Of a DNA stretch of 64,000 nt, positions 1 through 8,769 are shown piece after piece. Position numbers and translations under genes: made by a program. The stretch spans positions 223,501 through 287,500 of the forward strand of contig CALSSW010000005.1 in assembly GCA_943789105.1 (NCBI GenBank), written 5' to 3'. Every line of letters begins with the position of its first letter. The first letter of the stretch is position 1. The notes under the pieces were generated by a model that worked only from the letters and a program-made list of their open reading frames with translations, was not told where the DNA came from and ran no database searches. The DNA is from an uncultured Ulvibacter sp. (GTDB taxonomy: Bacteria; Bacteroidota; Bacteroidia; Flavobacteriales; Flavobacteriaceae).

Positions 1-554
1 GGTGGGATAAAAAAATCCAGGAGTTAAGTAAAGGAATGGCACAAAAAGTGCAGTTTATTGTTACGGTACTTCATGAGCCTAAACTTCTTATATTTGATGA
101 ACCTTTTAGTGGTTTTGATCCTATAAATGCAGGTCTTATTAAAGATGAAATTTTAAGACTTCGTGATAATGGTGCTACAGTTATATTCTCAACCCACCGT
201 ATGGAATCTGTAGAGCAGATGTGTGATCACATTGCCCTGATACACCAGTCCAACAAAATATTGGACGGAAAATTAATAGATATCAAAAAAAGCTACCGCT
301 CAAACACCTTTGAAGTTGGCCTTATTACAGAAAATAAAACGCAGGTTATTTCGCAACTCAAAGAGAAATTTGACCTGCAGACAGCCCATTTTAAGAGCAT
401 TAACGATGCCTTAAAATACAAAATTAAACTACCACAAAATACCTCCTCTAATGACTTGGTAAGTTATTTAACCTCTAAGGGGACACTCAATCACTTTGTT
501 GAGGTGATACCCACTGCCAATGATATTTTTATTGAAACAATACAAAAAAACTAA
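1..554 (+). CDS. ABC transporter ATP-binding protein, NatA-like (5' truncated)
   Basis: The window opens inside this gene: the frame is open from base 3, so the N-terminal part with the Walker A motif lies outside and 183 residues are visible. Seen: a signature loop written ELSKGMAQK (LSKGM instead of LSGGQ), Walker B LLIFDEPFSGFDP and the switch histidine in STHR. The last 90 or so residues resemble the C-terminal extension (DUF4162) of NatA-like ATPases. The stop codon is 5 bases before an ABC-2 permease, so the two very likely form one exporter, with this subunit as the cytoplasmic ATPase. The substrate cannot be inferred. The first ATG visible in frame is internal and is not the start. 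Confidence 0.93.
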   Translation, partial: WDKKIQELSKGMAQKVQFIVTVLHEPKLLIFDEPFSGFDPINAGLIKDEILRLRDNGATVIFSTHRMESVEQMCDHIALIHQSNKILDGKLIDIKKSYRSNTFEVGLITENKTQVISQLKEKFDLQTAHFKSINDALKYKIKLPQNTSSNDLVSYLTSKGTLNHFVEVIPTANDIFIETIQKN

Positions 555-559
555 ACCTT

Positions 560-1867
560 ATGAATCATCTTTCATTAATCATTAAGCGAGAATACATCAA
601 TAAGGTGCGCAATAAGTCTTTCATTATAATGACTTTTTTAAGCCCCTTGATATTTGTGGGTATTTTTGCCTTGGTAGGCTATTTATCTAGCATTAATAAT
701 GACAATATTCGTGATATTTCGATTGTTGATCAAACGGGTGTGTTGGCCAATAACTTTAAAGACACCGCCACAGAAAAATATACTGTTTTAAACAACATAT
801 CTATAGATGAAGCCAAATTATTAGGTGTTGATGGCTCTGTATATGGAGTGTTACATATCCCCAAGACTGCAACCCTTGAGGAGTTGGCAACAGCAACTAC
901 TTTTTATTCTAAGGAGTCTCCATCATTATCCATAATCAGAGATATAGAAAATAGTATTGCGTCTCATGTTAATACGGCTATATTAAAACAAGCGAACATA
1001 GATGCAGATAAAATTAAAGCATTGCGTATATCGGTAGACACCAAACAAGAAACTTTTGAAGGTAAAAAAACTTCAAAGGCAGATGCTATCGCTAAATTGA
1101 TTTTTGGGGGCGCCGCAGGATACCTACTGTTTATGTTTATTATTATCTACGGAAATATGATTATGCGTAGTGTAATAGAAGAAAAAACCAGCAGGATTAT
1201 TGAAATTATTATTTCTTCTGTGAAACCTATTAAGTTATTGCTAGGTAAAATTATAGGGACCTCCCTTGCCGGTGTTACTCAGTTTATAGCTTGGGTAATT
1301 CTCATCAGTATTTTAACCTCTGTTGTAAGTGTGGTCTTTGGTATAGATCCTGGAGCTGCACAATCACAGCAGCAAGAAATGATAACCCAGGCTAGTGGTG
1401 GCTCTAGTAGTTTATTTCTAGAAGCCTATCGCGCTTATGAGGGTTTACCTTTAACTAATTTGGTTATTATGTTTTTACTATTTTTTGTTGGAGGTTATTT
1501 GTTATATGCCTCTTTATATGCAGCGATCGGAGCTGCTGTAGACAATGAGACAGACACCCAGCAGTTTATGATACCGGTAATAATGCCATTAATTTTATCT
1601 ATCTATGTTGGATTTTTTACGGTTATAGAAAACCCACATGGCATGGTTTCACAGGTTTTTAGTTACATTCCATTTACATCACCGGTGGTAATGTTGATGC
1701 GTATTCCTTTTGGAGTACCAATATGGCAACAGGTGCTTTCTGTAACTATTTTATTTGTTACTTTTATTGGTATGGTGTTTTTTGCTGCAAAGATTTATCG
1801 TGTAGGTATCTTAATGTATGGTAAAAAACCAACCTATAAAGATCTTATAAAATGGCTTAAATACTAA
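560..1867 (+). CDS. ABC-2 family permease, NatB-like
   Basis: Membrane subunit of the exporter whose ATPase ends 5 bases upstream. It has the ABC-2/NatB layout: one N-terminal membrane helix (about residues 21-44), an extracytoplasmic domain of about 130 residues, then a block of five or so hydrophobic helices from residue 178 to the end. The segment RSVIEEKTSRIIEIIISS at the end of the second helix is typical of this family (the coupling region facing the ATPase). 435 residues is the usual length. NatAB systems export Na+ in Bacillus, but most Bacteroidetes homologues have no assigned substrate, so only the family is claimed. Confidence 0.9.
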   Translation: MNHLSLIIKREYINKVRNKSFIIMTFLSPLIFVGIFALVGYLSSINNDNIRDISIVDQTGVLANNFKDTATEKYTVLNNISIDEAKLLGVDGSVYGVLHIPKTATLEELATATTFYSKESPSLSIIRDIENSIASHVNTAILKQANIDADKIKALRISVDTKQETFEGKKTSKADAIAKLIFGGAAGYLLFMFIIIYGNMIMRSVIEEKTSRIIEIIISSVKPIKLLLGKIIGTSLAGVTQFIAWVILISILTSVVSVVFGIDPGAAQSQQQEMITQASGGSSSLFLEAYRAYEGLPLTNLVIMFLLFFVGGYLLYASLYAAIGAAVDNETDTQQFMIPVIMPLILSIYVGFFTVIENPHGMVSQVFSYIPFTSPVVMLMRIPFGVPIWQQVLSVTILFVTFIGMVFFAAKIYRVGILMYGKKPTYKDLIKWLKY

Positions 1868-1983
1868 GTAGCAAAAAGTTTGTTGGCCAATGGTATTAAT
1901 TTTTTCTTTTATTGCACGCAATACCCTTAAGATTTCTTTAATTTTACGATAACATGCTTACGGGCAATTAAATACCACAAGAC

Positions 1984-2862
1984 GTGCAAGAAAATATCAC
2001 AGAAACAGTAACACAAACCATATGGGGAGCTATAAAAAGTTTTTTAGACCTAGGTTTTACTTTGGGCACTGGAGATCATAAAGTTCGCATTGCTGTTTGG
2101 ACTTTACTTTTGGTGGTTTTGTCTTTTGTAGGCGCTCGGTTTTTTTTAAAGTGGATTCGGGTACTACTTACTCGTAACATGCAAGAGCCGGATAAGCTAA
2201 AATTTATAAGCTTTTTTAAGTTTATACAATACATCACCTATATCATTGTTGGCTTTGCTGTTTTAAGTGCTTCAGGTATTAACGTAACACCCTTTTTAGC
2301 AGCCTCTGCGGCACTTTTGGTAGGACTTGGGCTAGCCCTTCAAGAACTTTTTCAAGATGTAATAGGAGGGATATTTATTTTTATAGATAAATCATTGCTT
2401 GTAGGAGATATTGTGGAGGTAGATGGGAAGGTGGCAAGAGTCATAGAAGTTACCTTAAGAACGACAAGAGCCATCACAAGAGATGATAAAATAGTGGTGA
2501 TTCCAAACCATAAGTTTATTTCAGAAATTATTATTAACTACACTCAAAATCACAAAACAACCCGAGAAGCTGTTAAAATTGGTGTTGCCTATGGCAGTGA
2601 TGTAAAAAAAGTAGAAGCCCTTTTACTGCAAAGCGTAAGCGAACAACGCGGTGTTTTAAAAACACCAAAGCCCTTTGTTATTTTTGATGATTTTGGAGAA
2701 TCTGCATTACAATTCAGTGTATTGTTTTTTATTACAGATAGTTTTTCTGACCCAAAAATAAAAAGTGAAATTAGATTTAGAATAGATCAACTCTTTAGAG
2801 AAAATAATGTTTCTATTCCATTTCCACAAAGAGACATTCATATTATCAATAAAACACTGTAA
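1984..2862 (+). CDS. Small-conductance mechanosensitive channel, MscS family
   Basis: Inner-membrane channel that opens under membrane tension to release solutes after osmotic downshock. There are three hydrophobic helices within the first 140 residues, the third being Ala/Gly-rich (FLAASAALLVGLGLAL) as in the MscS pore helix. The MscS beta domain follows (GDIVEVDGKVARVIEV, then VVIPNHKFI with the Pro-Asn that typifies the family), then an alpha/beta C-terminal domain. The start is GTG, the only suitable codon in front of the conserved region. 292 residues is close to E. coli MscS (286). It stands alone between the ABC exporter and a response regulator. Confidence 0.93.
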   Translation: MQENITETVTQTIWGAIKSFLDLGFTLGTGDHKVRIAVWTLLLVVLSFVGARFFLKWIRVLLTRNMQEPDKLKFISFFKFIQYITYIIVGFAVLSASGINVTPFLAASAALLVGLGLALQELFQDVIGGIFIFIDKSLLVGDIVEVDGKVARVIEVTLRTTRAITRDDKIVVIPNHKFISEIIINYTQNHKTTREAVKIGVAYGSDVKKVEALLLQSVSEQRGVLKTPKPFVIFDDFGESALQFSVLFFITDSFSDPKIKSEIRFRIDQLFRENNVSIPFPQRDIHIINKTL

Positions 2863-2951
2863 TATCTTTGGGTGCAAGCTCGTCTATATAACAACATATT
2901 TAAAAGGCTTGCAAGTCATTGTATCTTGCTGAAATATTAGAAAATAAATCC

Positions 2952-4115
2952 ATGGCAAAAATATTAATTATTGAGGATGAAGCTGCTATTCGTAGGGTGT
3001 TGGTTAAAATCCTTACTGAAGAAAACAGCGCCTACCAAGTAACTCAGGCCGAAGACGGCCTTGCTGGTATCGAGAAAATCAAAGATGAGGATTTTGATTT
3101 GGTACTCTGCGACATCAAGATGCCAAAAATGGACGGCGTTGAGGTGTTGCAAGCAGCTAAAAAAATAAAGCCAGAGACGCCAATGGTTATGATATCTGGT
3201 CATGGAGATTTAGATACGGCAGTACAAACCATGCGCCTTGGCGCTTTTGATTACATTTCAAAACCCCCAGATTTAAATAGATTACTCAATACCGTTCGTA
3301 TTGCTTTAAATAGTAAAGAACTCGTTGTTGAGAACAAACGTTTAAAAAAGAAAGTAAGTAAGCATTACCAGATGATTGGCCAAAGCAATGCTGTGTCTGA
3401 GATTAAAGACATGATCGAAAAAGTTGCTCCAACAGAAGCCCGTGTTTTTATAACAGGCCCCAACGGAACGGGTAAAGAATTAGTAGCGCACTGGATACAC
3501 CAAAAAAGCAATCGCAGTAAGGGCCCAATGATAGAGGTTAATTGCGCCGCTATACCTGCCGAGCTTATAGAGAGTGAGTTGTTTGGTCATGTTAAAGGTG
3601 CCTTTACCTCTGCCAATAAAGACAGAGCAGGAAAGTTTGAAACTGCCAATGCAGGCACCATTTTTCTAGACGAAATTGGAGATATGAGTTTATCTGCCCA
3701 GGCAAAAGTGCTGCGAGCCTTGCAAGAAAATAAAGTACAACGGGTAGGGAGTGATAGGGACATTAAAGTAGATGTTAGGGTCATAGCCGCCACTAATAAA
3801 GATTTAAAGAAGGAGATTTCTGAAGGAAATTTTAGAGAAGATTTATACCATCGCTTGGCTGTAATATTAATTGATGTTCCTGCTTTAAATAATAGAAGAG
3901 AAGATATCCCACTACTGGTAAACCACTTTGCTGAAAAAATAGCCATAGAACAGGGTACAGCGCAAAAGAAATTTAGTCCAAAGGCCATTGTATTGCTTCA
4001 AGAATATGATTGGACAGGGAATATTAGAGAATTACGTAATGTTGTCGAACGCCTTATTATACTTGGTAGTGATAAGGTAACAGAAAAAGATGTAAGCCTA
4101 TTTGCCAGTAAATAG
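2952..4115 (+). CDS. NtrC-type sigma-54 response regulator lacking a DNA-binding domain
   Basis: 387 residues. The receiver domain (1-120) has the phosphoacceptor Asp54 in LCDIKMPKMDG and a conserved Lys in SKPP. The AAA+ sigma-54 activator domain (about 135-380) has Walker A GPNGTGKE, Walker B IFLDEIGD and the sigma-54 contact loop as GAFTSA, where the classical form is GAFTGA. The protein ends right after the AAA+ lid (RNVVERLIILG), so the Fis-type helix-turn-helix is missing, as in DNA-binding-free activators such as Helicobacter FlgR. The ATG is preferred over an in-frame TTG 33 bases upstream because it begins the canonical receiver strand AKILIIEDE. No histidine kinase is adjacent. Targets are unknown. 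Confidence 0.92.
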   Translation: MAKILIIEDEAAIRRVLVKILTEENSAYQVTQAEDGLAGIEKIKDEDFDLVLCDIKMPKMDGVEVLQAAKKIKPETPMVMISGHGDLDTAVQTMRLGAFDYISKPPDLNRLLNTVRIALNSKELVVENKRLKKKVSKHYQMIGQSNAVSEIKDMIEKVAPTEARVFITGPNGTGKELVAHWIHQKSNRSKGPMIEVNCAAIPAELIESELFGHVKGAFTSANKDRAGKFETANAGTIFLDEIGDMSLSAQAKVLRALQENKVQRVGSDRDIKVDVRVIAATNKDLKKEISEGNFREDLYHRLAVILIDVPALNNRREDIPLLVNHFAEKIAIEQGTAQKKFSPKAIVLLQEYDWTGNIRELRNVVERLIILGSDKVTEKDVSLFASK

Positions 4116-4174
4116 CAGTGAAAAAAAATGCTATTGTACTTGATTGCTTACTGATAAAAAAAACACCAAATACT

Positions 4175-5587
4175 ATGAAAAAGTTACTAGTTGTATTGCT
4201 GCTAATTTACACGGGAAAAACCATAGATGCCCAAAATACAAGTGAGAAAGATGCAGCCATGTTAGAGGCTATCTATAAAGAGTCTCTGCTCAACGGAAAT
4301 AGTTATGCTTGGCTGGATCATCTATCAAATAAAATTGGCGGAAGGCTTTCTGGATCTATCAATGCTCAAAAGGCTGTACAATACACCAAAGAAGAACTAG
4401 AGAAGTTAGGCCTTGATAGGGTTTGGTTACAGCCTGTTATGGTACCCAAATGGGTTCGTGGTTTAAAAGAGTATAGCTACATGGAAACGGGTCCTGGGGT
4501 AACAAGTGTAATGAATATTTGTGCCCTTGGGGGTTCTATAGCCACGCCAAATGCAGGTATAAAAGCAAACGTTATTGAAGTTTCGTCTCTAGAGGAGTTA
4601 GATGCCTTAGATAGTAAAAATATTAAAGGTAAAATTGTGTTTTTTAATCGCCCAATGCAGGCAGATTTAATCCAGACTTTTGAGGCCTATGGAGGGTGTG
4701 TAGACCAACGATACTCTGGAGCAAAACAAGCAGCAAAATACGGCGCGGTTGGTATTGTAGTGCGTTCTATGAATTTGCGTAATGATGATTTCCCGCATAC
4801 CGGTGCGATGAGTTATGGAGATATGCCCTCTAGCAAAAGGATTCCAGCCTGCGCTATTAGCACTAATGATGCCAACAAACTAAGCAATACCTTGAGGCTC
4901 ATTCCAGAGCTCAACTTTTATTTTAAGCAAAACTGTAAAATATATCCAGATGTAGAATCCCACAACGTTATTGGTGAAATTACAGGGAGTACCTATCCAA
5001 ATAAGTACATGATAGTGGGGGGCCATCTAGACTCCTGGGATTTGGGAGATGGATCTCATGATGACGGAGCTGGAGTTGTACAATCTATGGATGTACTACG
5101 TTTATTAAAGAAGACGGGCTACACGCCAAAACACAGCATCCGTGTTGTCTTGTTTATGAATGAGGAAAACGGTTTGCGTGGCGGTAATGAATATGCCACA
5201 CAGGCAACCCTAAAGGCAGAGAACCATGTCTTTGCTTTAGAGAGTGATTCTGGTGGTTTTACCCCAAGAGGTTTTTCTTTTGATTGTGATGCTGCTAATT
5301 TTTCCCAAATACAAAGTTGGCAACCTTTGTTTAAGCCTTATCTGATTCATTATTTTGAAAAAGGTGGCAGTGGCGCAGATATAGGGCCGCTAAAAAAAGA
5401 GGGTATTGTACTAGCTGGTTTGCGTCCAGATAGCCAGCGCTATTTTGATTACCATCATGCAGAGAATGATACTTTTGATGCCGTAAACAAAAGAGAGTTA
5501 GAACTTGGAGCTGCTACCATGACAAGCCTCATCTATTTAATGGATACCAATGGCGTAAAAAATAGCCTTACTCAACTTAAAAAATAA
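4175..5587 (+). CDS. Secreted M28-family zinc aminopeptidase
   Basis: Signal peptide (MKKLLVVLLLIYTGKTIDAQ) that also fixes the start; an in-frame GTG 57 bases upstream would put a hydrophilic tail before it. A PA (protease-associated) domain lies roughly at residues 110-260. The M28 catalytic core follows with the two-zinc ligand set visible in order: His and Asp in GGHLDSWDLGDGSHDD, the Glu-Glu pair in NEENGLRGG, Asp in LESDSGG, and His in YHHAENDTFD. About 470 residues, normal for the carboxypeptidase Q-like subgroup. It probably trims peptides in the periplasm or outside the cell. It follows the response regulator by 59 bases; co-transcription is possible but unproven. Confidence 0.94.
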   Translation: MKKLLVVLLLIYTGKTIDAQNTSEKDAAMLEAIYKESLLNGNSYAWLDHLSNKIGGRLSGSINAQKAVQYTKEELEKLGLDRVWLQPVMVPKWVRGLKEYSYMETGPGVTSVMNICALGGSIATPNAGIKANVIEVSSLEELDALDSKNIKGKIVFFNRPMQADLIQTFEAYGGCVDQRYSGAKQAAKYGAVGIVVRSMNLRNDDFPHTGAMSYGDMPSSKRIPACAISTNDANKLSNTLRLIPELNFYFKQNCKIYPDVESHNVIGEITGSTYPNKYMIVGGHLDSWDLGDGSHDDGAGVVQSMDVLRLLKKTGYTPKHSIRVVLFMNEENGLRGGNEYATQATLKAENHVFALESDSGGFTPRGFSFDCDAANFSQIQSWQPLFKPYLIHYFEKGGSGADIGPLKKEGIVLAGLRPDSQRYFDYHHAENDTFDAVNKRELELGAATMTSLIYLMDTNGVKNSLTQLKK

Positions 5588-5611
5588 TTTTTAAAATAAC
5601 AGCATAAGAAC

Positions 5612-6286
5612 CTATTTTAAATCCCACCATACCACAAAGAATTTTTCAATATCTGCACCACTTTTTTTATAGACTTGTGGTGCTTTTTTATTTTTTAGTG
5701 ATTCTAAAATTTTAACTTGTACTTCTGTAGCGTTACACCAATGGCTAATTGATTTGGGTGGGAGTAACCACTGTTTTTTTTCTACAACAGCATAGCTGCA
5801 GCTGTCATCTAGGGTAAGCTGTTGGTAATACATCCAGTATCCTACAACACATTTTTGATATGCTTTAGGTAGCGCAAGAATGCTCTGCCCAATAGGTAGG
5901 TATAGTGAGGCTTTTAGATAACATTGTTGTGTAGCTCTTGAAGCATTAAAACCTCTTTTTTCTATAAGTTTTTCTGAGTTTTTGTTAAACAACAATGGGA
6001 ATTGTTTTTCACGCAGTTTGGTTATTTTGTCTTGTAAGGAATCTTTTTTGTTTGGTCCTATCCATTTTTGCTCAAAGGTGCCAAGGCTATCGGGGTCAAA
6101 TAAGTAAAACTTACAAGATAACTCTACATGTATTTGAGTTTTTGTTTTTCTCTGTTCAAGTAAATAGTCTAACTCTCCTATGGTTTTTGTAGGGCTTTGT
6201 ATTTGGATGTTTGCAGCCAGTAATTTGTAAGACTTAGATGCGTTAATAATACTCTCAAAAATAGCTTCTGCTTGCCTGCCCAGCAT
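5612..6286 (-). CDS. DUF1853 family protein, true N-terminus unresolved
   Basis: Recognisable by the nuclease-like core GELDYLLEQ followed by HVELSCKFYLF, typical of DUF1853, a family of unknown function sometimes placed with PD-(D/E)XK-like folds. From the first ATG the protein has 224 residues, short for the family (about 270). The frame stays open for another 48 codons upstream and those codons read as plausible family sequence (KEIPVLDLFGAGF), yet contain no ATG, GTG or TTG before the in-frame stop at 6431-6433. Either a rare start (ATT or ATC around 6406-6418) is used or the 5' end has mutated. It follows the DUF1801 gene on the same strand. Confidence 0.75.
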   Translation of the reverse strand: MLGRQAEAIFESIINASKSYKLLAANIQIQSPTKTIGELDYLLEQRKTKTQIHVELSCKFYLFDPDSLGTFEQKWIGPNKKDSLQDKITKLREKQFPLLFNKNSEKLIEKRGFNASRATQQCYLKASLYLPIGQSILALPKAYQKCVVGYWMYYQQLTLDDSCSYAVVEKKQWLLPPKSISHWCNATEVQVKILESLKNKKAPQVYKKSGADIEKFFVVWWDLK

Positions 6287-6422
6287 GGTGTCTGGAATTT
6301 CAAAATTGAAGCTTATCTGTTCTGGTAGAGAAAAAGTCTTGTATAAGAAGCCAGCTCCAAATAAGTCTAATACTGGAATTTCTTTAAAGTGAGCATGTAT
6401 TGCAATTGGCTTACTGATGGTA

Positions 6423-6878
6423 TTATTTTTTTATGACCTTTTCATATTTTTCAATCCAAAGCTGTGGTGTCATCTTAGCGCATAATTGGGCAATCAAATC
6501 AAAAGGTATTTTTTCTATATTTTTAAAACGGATGCAACTTTTCCCCATGTCTAATTTGTTGCTTGCATGTTTTGGGTACTCATTTACAAACCACTGCATA
6601 AGTTCTGGATCGCTATATATTCCAGAGTGGTAAAGACTGATATTGTTTTTTTGAGAAGCCAAATTTATAAAGGGTAATGGAAGGCTCGGATTTACATGAT
6701 ATCCGTCTGGATACATGCTGTGAGGTACAACATAACCCAACATACCGTAGTTCATACATTCTTCAAAACCTTTAGGAAGGTTCTTCAAAATAATATCTCT
6801 AAGTTTTGTCATTACTTGTTTTCTCTCTTGTGGTAATTGCTTGAGGTATTGCTTGGCAGTGGTTGCTTTAGATTGCAT
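6423..6878 (-). CDS. DUF1801 domain protein (YdhG/YdeI-like fold)
   Basis: 151 residues. The sequence has the DUF1801 pattern: an N-terminal helix AKQYLKQLPQERKQVMTKLRD, a middle block with MNYGMLGYVVP, then a segment with NISLYHSGIY and a C-terminal helix with SCIRFKNIEKIPFDLI. Bacillus YdhG is described as an iron chaperone for frataxin-like functions, but most DUF1801 proteins are uncharacterised, so no function is assigned. It is cytoplasmic by composition. It lies upstream of the DUF1853 gene, whose reading frame extends into its 3' end. Confidence 0.85.
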   Translation of the reverse strand: MQSKATTAKQYLKQLPQERKQVMTKLRDIILKNLPKGFEECMNYGMLGYVVPHSMYPDGYHVNPSLPLPFINLASQKNNISLYHSGIYSDPELMQWFVNEYPKHASNKLDMGKSCIRFKNIEKIPFDLIAQLCAKMTPQLWIEKYEKVIKK

Positions 6879-7012
6879 TGTTTTCTTTTTTTAAAGGTAC
6901 TTTTGTTGTTTTACAAAAGAAATAGGAAGTTGGCTTACATTTCAGTAATACATCTTAGATTTTATTTACTAGATAATAACTTAAAAGCTAGTGTTCAAAA
7001 CATCTAGGTTTT

Positions 7013-7020
7013 TATCTTTG
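7013..7020 (+). promoter_or_regulatory. Bacteroidetes -7 element before the MATE gene
   Basis: TATCTTTG matches the TAnnTTTG -7 consensus and lies 18 bases before the TTG start of the MATE gene. No clear TTG is seen at the -33 position, so support is limited. Confidence 0.35.
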
Positions 7021-7037
7021 CATGAAAATAAAATTTC

Positions 7038-8408
7038 TTGTTAGCCCAATATACAAAAGAATTCAAATACAATTTAAAACTTGCCACTCCGGTTATTTTG
7101 GGTATGCTAGGGCATACACTTGTTGCTTTTGTAGATAATATCATGGTAGGGCAATTGGGTACCGCAGAATTGGCGGCAGTATCTTTAGGAAATAGTTTTA
7201 TGTTCATCGCAATGTCTTTAGGGATTGGTTTTTCTACGGCAATTACACCCTTGGTGGCAGAAGCAGATGGAGAAAACAACTTTGAAAAAGGGAAATCTTC
7301 TTTCAAACATGGGCTGTTTCTGTGTACAATTTTAGCCATCGCATTGGTAGGGGCTGTTTTTTTGGCAAGACCCTTAATGTACGCCATGAAACAGCCCACA
7401 GAGGTTGTGGATCTAGCCATGCCATACCTTACATTGGTAGCGGTATCTCTTTTGCCTTTAATTATATTTCAGGCATTCAAACATTTTAGTGACGGCCTAT
7501 CGCTCACGCGGTATCCTATGTATGCTACTTTTTTGGCTAATATTATAAATATTGTGCTCAACTACATGTTTATTTTTGGGAAATTTGGCGCTCCTGCTAT
7601 GGGGGTTGTTGGCGCAGCTATTGGTACACTAGTATCTAGAGGTGTGATGCTAATTTACCTCTGGTTTTTGTTATACAGTAAAGAACAATCTAGGGCCTTT
7701 GTAACACATATTAAGCTTTTTACCCTCTCCAAAAAAATGCTTAGTAAAGTATTTAATCTCGGGTTTCCATCTGCACTGCAAATGTTTTTTGAAGTGGCTA
7801 TTTTTACAGCAGCTATCTGGCTATCTGGTGTGCTTGGTAAAAACCCACAGGCTGCAAATCAAATAGCTTTAAACTTATCTTCCATGACTTTTATGGTGGC
7901 TATGGGCTTTGGTGTTGCTGCTATGGTGCGAGTAGGAAACCAAAAAGGGCTAAAGCGCTTTGATGCCTTGCGCCGTATTGCTTTTTCTATCTTCTTACTC
8001 TCTACCATTTTGGCGATAATTTTCGCTATTTTGTTTTTTATCTTTCATCAGTCTTTGCCTAGTTTATACCTTAATTATGATAACCCCATCGAGGCCTTAG
8101 ATAATCTTGAGGTTGCAACCACTGCGGCTACCTTACTTTTAATAGCAGCTGTTTTCCAAATAAGTGATACCATACAAGTGGTCACACTAGGGGCATTGCG
8201 GGGTATGCAAGATGTAAAACTACCAACTGTTATTACCTTTATTGCCTACTGGATAGTTGGCTTTCCTGTCATGTATTACTTGGGTTTACACACAACCTAT
8301 GCTAGTGCAGGCATCTGGATAGGCTTATTGGCAGGCCTAACAGTATCTGGTGTACTTTTATCCTGGAGGTTTCATGTGCTGTCTAAAGAGCTAATAGCTA
8401 CCACTTAA
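7038..8408 (+). CDS. MATE family multidrug efflux transporter
   Basis: 456 residues with about twelve hydrophobic helices in two homologous halves, the MATE architecture: a cation-coupled inner-membrane exporter of drugs or toxic metabolites. The N-terminal signature TPVILGMLGHTLVAFVDNIM and the second-half start LGFPSALQMFFEVAIFTAA are family-typical. The start must be TTG: an in-frame stop is 6 bases upstream and the nearest ATG is out of frame. Monocistronic by position. NorM-like or DinF-like subgroups cannot be separated by eye. Confidence 0.93.
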   Translation: MLAQYTKEFKYNLKLATPVILGMLGHTLVAFVDNIMVGQLGTAELAAVSLGNSFMFIAMSLGIGFSTAITPLVAEADGENNFEKGKSSFKHGLFLCTILAIALVGAVFLARPLMYAMKQPTEVVDLAMPYLTLVAVSLLPLIIFQAFKHFSDGLSLTRYPMYATFLANIINIVLNYMFIFGKFGAPAMGVVGAAIGTLVSRGVMLIYLWFLLYSKEQSRAFVTHIKLFTLSKKMLSKVFNLGFPSALQMFFEVAIFTAAIWLSGVLGKNPQAANQIALNLSSMTFMVAMGFGVAAMVRVGNQKGLKRFDALRRIAFSIFLLSTILAIIFAILFFIFHQSLPSLYLNYDNPIEALDNLEVATTAATLLLIAAVFQISDTIQVVTLGALRGMQDVKLPTVITFIAYWIVGFPVMYYLGLHTTYASAGIWIGLLAGLTVSGVLLSWRFHVLSKELIATT

Positions 8409-8538
8409 TCTAGTGCTTGTCCTGTGTCATTGAGGGGGTTTTTACTAGCAAGGAACTCGAGATTTTTTATTGTAATTTTGTAGTCTGTATTTTTTAATAC
8501 TCACAATAGGTAAGATTTACAATTAACACCAACTATTT

Positions 8539-8769
8539 ATGGAATTCCCAAAATACCTTCTAGGCGATAATAGTGATTACCCAACTGCTATTTTTGTGAT
8601 ACACACTGCTTTTCCTCGTTTTATTATCAACCTTGAAAATGATGAGGTTCAGTGGTTAGAAGATTTTGATTCACAAGATCAAAAAGAGCTTGAAACTGAG
8701 ACTGAAAATTTTATTCGTGAGGCCAGTGAATTTTATGATAGAGAAATAGATCGCTACGAGGATGATTGA
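8539..8769 (+). CDS. Small acidic conserved protein of unknown function
   Basis: 76 residues, strongly acidic in the C-terminal half (EWLEDFDSQDQKELETE-like run and a YEDD end). No signal peptide or membrane segment. The aromatic-rich N-terminal part (YPTAIFVIHTAFPRFIINL) looks like a folded beta region. It overlaps the start of the PAP2 phosphatase by 8 bases, so the pair is translationally coupled. I recall similar small proteins in flavobacterial genomes but know no function; the overlap is the only functional hint. Confidence 0.75.
   Translation: MEFPKYLLGDNSDYPTAIFVIHTAFPRFIINLENDEVQWLEDFDSQDQKELETETENFIREASEFYDREIDRYEDD

Noticed and set aside
3587..3988. Minus-strand open frame opposite the NtrC-type gene
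   Set aside because: Shadow of the AAA+ domain coding sequence.
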